Assembly: GCA_946811695.1 (NCBI GenBank)
Contig: OX328128.1
Coordinates: forward strand, 81,412,917 to 81,476,916
DNA from: Gonocerus acuteangulatus
Taxonomy: Eukaryota; Arthropoda; Insecta; Hemiptera; Coreidae
Reading direction: 5' to 3'
Length of the DNA: 64,000 nucleotides
Under the pieces are notes generated by a model. That model was given only the letters and a program-made list of their open reading frames with translations, did no database searches and was not told the DNA's origin. Both the position numbers and the translations under genes were made by a program. Numbering within the stretch: the first letter of the stretch is position 1; each line of letters starts with the position of its first letter. Positions 55,805 to 64,000 of this stretch are shown piece after piece.

Positions 55805-56398
55805 TTAAAAATGTGTTCAAAATCAAATTTTGTTTATTGTAGTTGAAAATGCCGTAAATGTTTTATAGAAATTAGTACAAGAAGGAGTCAGTTTCAAATC
55901 ATTAAACTTCACACCAACAGCCTAAAAAAGGTAAGGTAGGGTCCTTATGGACTTAATTTCATAAGTAGGTGGATATTTTATGATAAGAAAAAGAAAACGA
56001 AAAAAATATTAAGAAACTAAATTTTAAAACTTTTCTTTTCAATTTGCCTAAAATGTGAAAAAAGAGCTGCCTCCTTTTCGCTGCACGCCCTTCTATTGAT
56101 ATGCGTATCATTTTCTGATGAAAATAAAATAATAAAATAAAATAATAATAAATTCCTTCAATAAAATAATTGCCGTATAAAACATTCTCTGAGCGTCTTT
56201 CTGACGTTAATCGAGGATGAAGTTGGGAGGCCTTGAACACAGAACCTTCATATTGTATCATATTTCATATTACCAGATGTATTTATATACAGGATGTAAT
56301 AATCAGTAAGGATATATATATATATATGTGTGTGTGTGCTTGATGTTTATTTTTCGTCGCTGGGATGATATTTTTAGATGGAACGGCATTTTTCTGTC
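55805..56398. other. Unassigned sequence
   Basis: A 100-codon minus frame at 55959-56261 has no motif. A short direct repeat 'agatggaacggcattttt' at 56376 recurs at 56622. Confidence 0.35.
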
Positions 56399-56568
56399 AG
56401 GTTTGGATATGTTTTTAGCATTTTCCTCTTCATTGGTCTACCTGAATATGGAAGGGTAGAATATCACTAAACAACACGGTAGGGTCAACGGATTCTGCTG
56501 AATTCCAGGATTCAAGCAGTATCTTATGTAGGGTAATGTTTTATTTCACTGTTATATATGTATATATA

Positions 56569-56624
<56 letters not shown>

Positions 56625-57147
56625 GATGGAACGGCATTTTTCTCCAGCGGTGGTACTCCTCCTCACTTCTTCCTGGGATATTTCGATGGATTTATCTCCA
56701 TCTTCGTCAGCCAGGTACTTGATGTTTCTTCCTCGGTGGTTGCCAAAAAATGAATTTTTTTTCGATCTGGGCGCCCTTTCTACTCTCTAGCCCCAGTATC
56801 GGCGTACCAATGGTGTTGAAACTCCCTGGTGTAGTTGGGATTCTCATAAAAATCAAGCATATCAAACCTTACGGCGAGGAAATTACAGGAAAAAAAGACG
56901 CAATACCATCAGCGCTACTAACGGACAGAATCCCAACTACACCAAGGAGCTTCAACACCATTGGTCCGCCGATACTGGGGCTAGAGAGTAGAAAGGGCGC
57001 CCAGATCGAGAAAAATTTCATTCCCTTGGCAACCACCGAGGAAGAAACATCAAGTACCTGGCTGACGAAGATGGAGATGAATCCATCGAAATATCCCAGG
57101 AAGAAGTGAGGAGCAGTACCACCGCTGGAGAAAAATGCCGTTCCATC

Positions 57148-57201
<54 letters not shown>

Positions 57202-57360
57202 TAACAGTGAAATAAAACATTACCCTACATAAGATACTGCTTGAATCCTGGAATTCAGCAGAATCCGTTGACCCTACCGTGTTGTTTAGTGATTTTCTAC
57301 CCTTCCATATTCAGGTAGACCAATGAAGAGGAAAATGCTAAAAACATATCCAAACCTTGT
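56399..57360. repeat. Large palindrome, arms of about 440 bp, 82-bp loop
   Basis: The left arm 56399-56844 runs from 'ggtttggatatgtttttagc' to 'gtgtagttgggattct'; the right arm 56927-57360 is its reverse complement. (AT)n tracts sit at mirrored places (56565-56620, 57151-57192). The loop reads 'aaatcaagcatatcaaacc'. Frames in the arms (for example 56750-57109 plus) are mirrored on the other strand and have no domain. Confidence 0.92.
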
Positions 57361-58223
57361 TATATATTCCATCAGACTAATTGAATATTAGATTTAATCC
57401 TGGGGTGTAGTAACCAACCAGCTTCCTGTTCATTCATCTTCATTTAGATTGCATATACCCTTCTGTCAATATCCTGTTTCATACCTGTTCCACCCTCCAT
57501 ACGGGGAGTACACAATTATACGTTGAAACAACTGTATCACTGTACGATCTAAGAAGCAGTTGTCTCTCAACTCTCTAACATATACAAGATTATAGTATAC
57601 TAGCTGTTACCCGGCGTGCCATGCTACACCTACTTTCTGCATCTAGAAAAACAATAATAAATTAGAAAATAAATAATTAATATTAAAATCCAATTACGTA
57701 AAACTGTAACTGTTCGAATTCACAGTTTCGAACGCGTGACCTCCGAACTGTGAGTCCTAGACTATTTTGACCTAGCCTAAGACACTCTCCGGATCAATAC
57801 CTATCTGTGTGCAATGTTTGATCAAAATCGGTCAAACGGTGTGGATTTGTATAAAGAAGAAACATACAAACAGACAGCTGGTAGAAATTTTTGACCTATC
57901 GTATGATACGACCCGTATCAAGACGTAACAGTGTGCCAAGTGTGATTAAAATCGGTAAACGGCATGGATTTTTATTAGGAACAAACAAAAAACAGATAAA
58001 CAGACAAACAGAAAAACAGATAAGCAGGGAAACAGACACGTGATTTTTATGTATATAGATATAAAGATGGTTACTTCTAAGATACCTCCACCAAGGAATG
58101 TCTTTATAGAAAGACCGAATTTCAAATTTTCATCTGGTTTAACGAAAAAAAAATTGTAAACCTGCATCTATTATAGATACATGTGCATATGATAAATGTA
58201 TATATTATAATTTAATGTAGTTT
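57361..58223. repeat. Diverged interspersed repeat with TACTAGCTG end
   Basis: At 57599 'tactagctgttacccggcgt' starts a block with two copies of 'gatcaaaatcggt' plus 'aaacggygtggattt' (57828, 57943) and 'aacagacag' runs. This layout is common in arthropod repeats ending CTAGT on the other strand, as in Helitrons. A tRNA-like 'gcgttcgaaactgtg' (minus, near 57725) is noted but weak. Confidence 0.5.
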
Positions 58224-58690
58224 TTAGCACTTTCCTCCGAAGGAAAGTAGCTATTGAGGTTGGACTCATGACGGAATTTTTGAAAAATTTGCCGATGTTT
58301 TAGCTTGAAATTCAAGGCTTCGCCAGGGATGTAAAGCAAAAAATGTACGGAAGAGGACTTATTTTTTAAGCCTATATTATAGCTAGAGCCTAAATACACG
58401 TCATTCTTGATAAGAGAACGACATTTTCTTTGCTCGTGAGTCCGTATAAATAAACTTCAGCTCTACCAGATGGTGGTATGCTGTGTAAAGTAACTGGTTC
58501 TTCTCCTAGAGTGTGTTGACATATTACGTATGAATATCATGTATAACGGAGCGTAACCAATCTTTATAGCTACATGCTTAGCATACTCAGGGCGGGAATA
58601 GATCCCCTGCAATAAGGGGCATGATTTAATGATATGGAGCAGAATGGAGTAGATAAATGTACGTTGTGCTTTATCCATGATAGCTAGCGT
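58224..58690 (-). repeat. Inverted copy of the 49110-49640 repeat plus truncated family 2 end
   Basis: 58224-58290 is the last 67 bp of family 2 (TTAGCACTTTCC hairpin). 58291-58690 is the reverse complement of 49110-49585, including a degenerate hammerhead-like core at 58292-58328. The single 64-bp unit here shows that the duplication at 49305 is derived. Confidence 0.7.
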
Positions 58691-58691
58691 T

Positions 58692-59879
58692 TTAGCGCTT
58701 TCCTCCGAAGGAAAGTAGCTATTGAGGTTGCACTCATGACGGAATTTTTGAAAAATTTCTTCAAATCTTTATCGATCCTACCTAGTAGACACCGAAAATG
58801 ACCCCCGTTAAAATTTATATATATATATGTGTGTGTTTGTTAACACGATAACAGCCAGAGTTTTTGTTTTTTCGTCACGAAACTTGGTATATAGCATTCA
58901 ATTAGCAAAGGATTGAACGAGTTCGTTAACCACCAAAGCCAGTCCACCGGAAGGGGGGGTTTACCCCGAACCCAAAACACTAATTTGACTATGTCAGCCG
59001 TAATATTTGTTATATTTCAACGAAACTTGGTATTCGTAGTGGTAATATAGAGGGAAAAGTGAGATATAAAAATGAACTAAATCGGTTCATTAGAAGGGGG
59101 GGTTTACTCCGGACCCACAATACCAATTCGCCACTACCAGCCGTGATTTTTGGTATATTTCGACGAAGCTCGGTATTCGTAGTGCTAATCCACAGGAAAA
59201 TATGTGTTGTAAAAATAAACTAAATCGGTTCATTAGGAGGGGGGGTTTACTCAGGACCCACAATACCAATTCGCCACTACCAGCCGTGATTTTTGGTATA
59301 TTTCGACGAAACTCGGTATTCGTAGTGGTAATCTACAGGTAAATGTGTGTTGTAAAAATAAACTAAATCGGTTCATTAGAAGGGGGGATTTCCTCCGGAC
59401 CCAAATTCCTAATATACTCATACCGGTCGTAATTTCTGCTGTATTGAAACGAAACGCGGTATACGTCGTGGGTAACTCATGAGAAAGACGTGTTGTAAAA
59501 ATGAGCTGAATCGGTCAATCGGAAAGCGGGGGTTTAATTTGTAATATATTTCAATAGAAAAGCCCGGCAGACGTAGGTTCACAAAGCCGCCGCAAGGAGC
59601 GCTTTCTACCACTAGAGTGACTGTATCCTTTTCCTGCGTTAGATCAAAATACGATAATATGAGGTTTTTTGTATTTATTATTAGTAGGTACCATGTGTAA
59701 ACATAACTCTGGAAGCAAATTAATAATTGATCAGTTACTCATTACAAAATTAAAAGAGAACTATTCACGTTTTTATTTTATTTATGTAGGATATTTTAAG
59801 CAAATTGTTCTCGAAAGCAGTCTACACTACCCAAATTCTGAGGAAAGTGCTTAGTTATGCAGCTCCTGCGTGACGGACT
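58692..59879 (-). mobile_element. Family 2 Helentron-like repeat, full copy
   Basis: Minus strand start AGTCCGTCACGCAGGAGCTG at 59879 and end CGCTAA at 58692, with the conserved hairpin. Only a short (AT)n remains near 58818. Inner 140-bp units at 58930-59540 parallel those of 12891-14141, and the two copies are close to collinear. Confidence 0.7.
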
Positions 59880-59949
59880 TTTTTCATTAACGGCGTATCA
59901 ACAATTCGGCTATTACCGCTGGGCTATCTACAGGTTGCCACCCTTTTAT

Positions 59950-60038
59950 GCCAACGGCACGTGGTCAGTCACCCATACAGGTATTCAGGCCAAGCCCGAA
60001 CTTCAGTGATCATCGGGAACCGGCGCATGGCCGTTGGC
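59950..60038 (-). pseudogene. 5S rRNA-derived fragment
   Basis: On the minus strand it starts GCCAACGGCCAT and continues CCGGTTCCCGATGATCACTG. It then shows AAGTTCGGGC, an ATACCTGTATGGGTGACT C-box-like stretch, and closes with GTGCCGTTGGC. Those blocks match arthropod 5S rRNA in order, but about 30 nt are missing, mainly after the first block. The following 'tagcccagcggtaatagcc' resembles a tRNA A-box. It could be a 5S-type SINE head or a 5S pseudogene. Confidence 0.65.
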
Positions 60039-60629
60039 GAATTTAATGTATTATCAAACTAATTAATTCTGGTTACATTTCTTCAGTTTTATGTGGCTTA
60101 AGTCATAAGAAAGCAAAATATTTTTTTTTTTCTAATTTATGCACCACTTTATTAAAACTTTAGTGGCCCTAAATGTTTCCTCACCTTCCGTATTATGCTT
60201 GACAACTTTAAGCGTGATTTGGTTAAGATAGTGGTTTTGAGCGGGGACCTTAGATATATTTATATATATATATTTTTAGTTTTTTTTTTTTTTTTTTTTT
60301 TAATCGAATCTCCGTTTAAATGTGTCTCTAGCTAGAATTTCTGTTTGTGTAATAAATGTAGATCTTATAGCTTCGTTTCCTGCCGCAAACAATTTAATTA
60401 TATCTGCTTTTACTTTATTTTTTTTTATAAAATTCCACGATTTTCTAGTTAGTTTTCTATGGCACGTTTTTTTGATGTGTCCTTAGAATTTTAATCTTCA
60501 TGTTTTTTGTTGTTTTTTTATTTATTTATTTTTTTACCTTAAGCCTTTAATTTCCTTATAATTTTTACATCAATATGTTTTCTGTTTCATAGTAATCTAC
60601 TATATATTTGTCAAATACCACTCACTCAC
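60039..60629. other. Unassigned T-rich sequence
   Basis: Poly(T) lies near 60282-60301 and several T-rich runs. No gene recognised. Confidence 0.35.
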
Positions 60630-61857
60630 TCATCTATCATCCCCCAGCCCAAACCGCTCGATAGAAAATTTTGAAATTTTGCATGGACACTCCCTACATA
60701 ACGTAGGCACTCGCTAAGAAAGGATTTTTTGATATTCGAATTTTTGAGGAGTTTAAAGTTTGAGTTGGTTAGAGCAGGCACGCCTAGGCAGCATGCGTTG
60801 CTAGGACGATAAAGAACAGCTGTTACCGTAAATTATCTGTTTCATAGTATTATTTTTAATTGAGGTTAATTTCCACTATGATGGCAGTCCTTGAATTACT
60901 AGATATAAAATGTGATTTTGTCCCTCATAGAGTTTACGCCCTGGTGATGGCCCATCCGAGGTAATAATATCCCGAACCACTTGACACAAAAATTTGAAAT
61001 TTTGCACGGACAATCCGTTTTGAATGTAAACACTCGCTAAGAAAGTTCTTTTTTGATATTCAAATGTTTAAGTACTTTTAGGGAGGTTTGAATTATTAAG
61101 AAGTTCCTCATCGGCTCAAAAATGATTCGATTTTGATAACATTTGGTATAAAAATCTTCCATCTCATTTAAAAGGTCAAGTTCATTAACCAGTTGAATCC
61201 GTCTACTGGAACATGGTTTTTGGAGCGAAATTGGTGCGAAAGATTCCGTAACGTAGGAAAACGAATGAAACCATTTTTTAAGCGAGTTCTTTAGCCATTT
61301 ACCAGAAAAATTGATAGAAATACTTTTCAAAACTAATTTTCTGTTTGGGTATTCAGAAACGAAGTATGTGGAAAAAAATTGTATGAATGGTGATACAAAG
61401 TTTTCAGATCTCAGTATACTTTCTAAAATATCTCGAAAACGGTTGGGAACTCGTAGTAAGTGGAAGGCGGCTATTCGAAAGGTTACTAAATTCTCTACAA
61501 TAGGATTCTGTTGTAATGTTCGGTGGGGCGATGTCAAGCGAAGAGATAAGTGCTTAAAATTTCAAATTTGTTAGTTTTATGCTTTTCAACGTGGATTTGT
61601 CTATGTTTACCTAACTTTTTAAGCGGTTGTTGTTTTTTTTTTTATTATTATTTTTATTTTATTTTTTTGTTTACCCATAAACGGAAACAAAAACGGTTAC
61701 CTCCACATGGTGTTTCCTGGGTAACTTTAAAGTCCGTGCAATAATAAGCTGTACAAAATTACGTAGTAGCGTTAATTTTGATCATATCTTATTCAACACA
61801 ATATAAAAAATACTTATCGGCCGTGGTGAAGCACGGGTTTTCAGCTAGTATTACATA
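60630..61857. repeat. Interspersed repeat ending TTTTCAGCTAG, containing family 1 sequence
   Basis: The 'cactcactcactcat' start, two copies of 'aaattttgaaattttgca' (60665, 60990) and 'actcgctaagaaag' (60711, 61030), and the 'cacgggttttcagctag' end at 61857 form a unit familiar from arthropod genomes. The CTAG followed by T would suit a Helitron 3' end. 61090-61565 is an inverted, diverged family 1 segment with an open minus frame but no domain. Confidence 0.5.
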
Positions 61858-62482
61858 TTCTTAAAAATTTTCCTTTATCTATTTCGAATAATATATAAAT
61901 TATACAGGTATTTCAGTTTGATTACTGCGTTCTATTGTCTGGGTTTTGCATGCTGGGATTTTCATTATAAATGCTATTAATTTTAATAACAAAATATAAT
62001 ATCAGAGAGTAGCCATTTAAAAATACACATTAGCTTTTGCAGGAAAACTTTTCCTTGATATTTTCCCCCGAAGGCAACACTCGTGAAAATTGACCTAGTC
62101 ACGAATCTCAGCCGAAGTGGCGTGACTCCGGCTTTTTAATCTCTACTATTCCCTTAGGCCTCCATATATTTCCATAAATTTGAAATAATCTAAACCTTTT
62201 TTGGGTGTTACTTATTTTCAATTTAATATTATAATTATGAACCTGTATTTTTTTCATATAATTATTTCCTACATGCCCCATTTTCTAAATACATATGATA
62301 TATCATCATGCATCAAAAGCATTAATTTTACATGAGGTAAATTTAAATTGAAAAAATTAGTAACCTGAAACATACTTATGAGGGTGACATCATAACACAA
62401 TCCGGAAGCGCCGAATATAGAAAATTCAACGAATCAGAACCCATAAATAACGAAAATAACAGTGGTCAAAATTTATATATAA
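61858..62482. other. Unassigned sequence, with family 1 remnant at 62370-62480
   Basis: 62385-62480 ('cacaatccggaagcgccga') is an inverted family 1 3' piece without its terminal hairpin. The rest has no recognised content. Confidence 0.4.
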
Positions 62483-63360
62483 AGTCCGTCACGCAGGAAC
62501 TGCATAACTAAGCACTTTCCTCAGAATTGGGTAGGGTCGAGTGCATTGCCGAATAATTTGCTTAAAATAACCTATATAGATAAATAAAATAAAAACATAA
62601 ATTGTTATGCCCTTTTGCTTTTATGAGCAGCTGTTTCAATTATTAATTTTCTAATTAATTTCCTTCCAGAGTTTTGTGTATGCGGGGTACTACACTACGT
62701 CATAAATACACAAAGCTTCACATTTTCATCTACTGATCTTGATGAGTTTCGCGAACCTACGTTTGACGGGAGAATTCAATTCAAACATAATACAAAGTAA
62801 CACCCCCCCCCTTCCGATAGACCGATTTAGTTTATTTTCACAACATTCCTTTCTTATTAGATAGCCAGGACGTCTACAGAGTTTCGTAACAACAGAAAGT
62901 ACGACCGGTATAAGGAAATTAGTAATTTCTGTCCGGAGTAAACCCCCCCTTCTAGTCAACCGATTTAGTTTATTTTCACAACATTCCTTTCTTATTAGAT
63001 AGCCAGGACGTCTACAGAGTTTCCTAACAACAGAAAGTACGACCGGTATAAGGAAATTAGTAATTTCTGTCCGGAGTAAACCCCCCCCCTTCTAGTCAAC
63101 CGATTTAGTTTATTTTTACAACAAATTTTTCTCTTCAGTTGACCACAAAAAATACCGAGTTTCGTTGAAATATAACTTAAATTATGGCTGGTATTGACAA
63201 ATAACTACTTCGGCTCCCCCCTCCGGATGAACCGATTTTGTTGGTTAACGAACTTATTCAATCGTTTGATGGGGGAATACAACATAGTATGTAGTACATA
63301 CTAAATTTTGCGGCGAAAAAACAAAAACTCTGGCTTGTATCGTGTTAACGGACACATATA

Positions 63361-63419
<59 letters not shown>

Positions 63420-63540
63420 TTTAACTGGAGTCATTTTCGGTGTCTACTAGGTAGGATCGATAAAGATTCGAAGAAATTTTTCAAAAATTCCGTCACGAGT
63501 CCAACCTCAATAGCTACTTTCCTTCGGAGGTAAGTGCTAA
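62483..63540 (+). mobile_element. Family 2 Helentron-like repeat, full copy
   Basis: Starts agtccgtcacgcaggaactg, then CTAAGCACTTTCCTC. Ends 'ctttccttcggaggtaag' and TGCTAA at 63540. (TA)n at 63364-63415 lies 125 bp from the end. One inner unit (62830-62950) is duplicated at 62965-63085, each with a C-run. Confidence 0.7.
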
Positions 63541-64000
63541 AAGCGTTACAAAAAAGTGTCACAAAAAAATGTCCGCTGGCGTTCGCGCATGCTGAAGTTG
63601 TGTTTAGATAACGTGAGAACGGTAAGGGAATTCCTTCTTCCATCCCGTCATCTCTCGTCCATTATCAGCAGGGCTACCATCCATTTGAAACCAGAATGAC
63701 TTAATATTTGGTAGATGGGCTTGTGTAATAAACGTCATGTAGTGTGGGAAGGATGGGACATCGCCATCATCGTGTAAAATTAAAGAATTTGTTCAGAATG
63801 GCTCCTTCATGCTAAAGCACATTTATAGGTTTTGACTAAAAAACTAGAAAAAAAATGGATAGAAATAGATTTTTTTCTAAAACTACGAGGTGTAATTTTA
63901 AAGCTTATTAAATAATGCAACTTTTGAGGCGGAAGCAAACCTCTAAGTCAAAAAATAGCTAATTAAGAAAATATTGAATAATTTAATAAAACACTAATAT
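63541..64000. other. Unassigned sequence
   Basis: No gene or repeat recognised up to the window edge. Confidence 0.35.

Noticed and set aside
50349..55846. Plus-strand ORFs (MSFLCWPCH and LALPYELPL types) across the 27-bp array
   Set aside because: They are interrupted several times by stops in variant units, unlike the minus frame, and replacement changes dominate in them.

Overview
This window reads as AT-rich intergenic DNA from a eukaryotic, most likely arthropod, nuclear genome. I found no convincing host protein-coding gene. What supports this: a gypsy-type LTR retrotransposon, a Penelope-like element (PLE) with a GIY-YIG endonuclease, Merlin, piggyBac, Harbinger-like, hAT-like and mariner-like DNA transposons, a 5S rRNA-derived fragment of arthropod type, many long (AT)n tracts and several satellites. 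There are no operons or bacterial gene arrangements, and the only recognisable introns lie inside a transposase gene. The exact taxon cannot be read from the sequence.

Layout. 1-5.3 kb: 3' part of a gypsy-type element (protease, RT, RNase H, integrase, 3' LTR), split in its protease by a 5'-truncated PLE that made a 13-bp target duplication. 5.8-6.5 kb: gutted piggyBac element. 7.0-12.7 kb: tandem repeats of 31 bp, about 220 bp, 64 bp and 57 bp, plus a fold-back with poly(A)/poly(T) arms. 12.9-30 kb: full copies of two non-coding repeat families with rolling-circle (Helentron-like) termini, interrupted by Merlin-type, hAT-type and mariner-type insertions. 31.2-31.9 kb: mariner fold-back with 229-bp arms. 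32-42 kb: mostly unrecognised sequence, microsatellites, a 59-bp satellite, a 0.9-kb polypyrimidine tract and a fold-back. 42.3-48.2 kb: a transposon nest. A family 1 repeat holds a Merlin-type MITE, whose left and right inverted repeats were hit by a Harbinger-like element and a 3.3-kb Merlin element; the Merlin element itself holds a piggyBac element. Target duplications are legible at every layer. 50.3-55.8 kb: a 5.45-kb array of 27-bp repeats that is open for 1827 codons on the minus strand. 56-64 kb: a 0.96-kb palindrome, more family 2 copies, a 5S-derived fragment and degenerate repeats.

The genes present are transposon genes, and all are broken or partial. The informative content is structural: insertion order, terminal motifs, hammerhead-ribozyme-like cores in PLE ends, and the origin of satellites and microsatellites from transposon pieces. 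Everything here was read by eye; homology calls rest on recognised motifs, not on searches.
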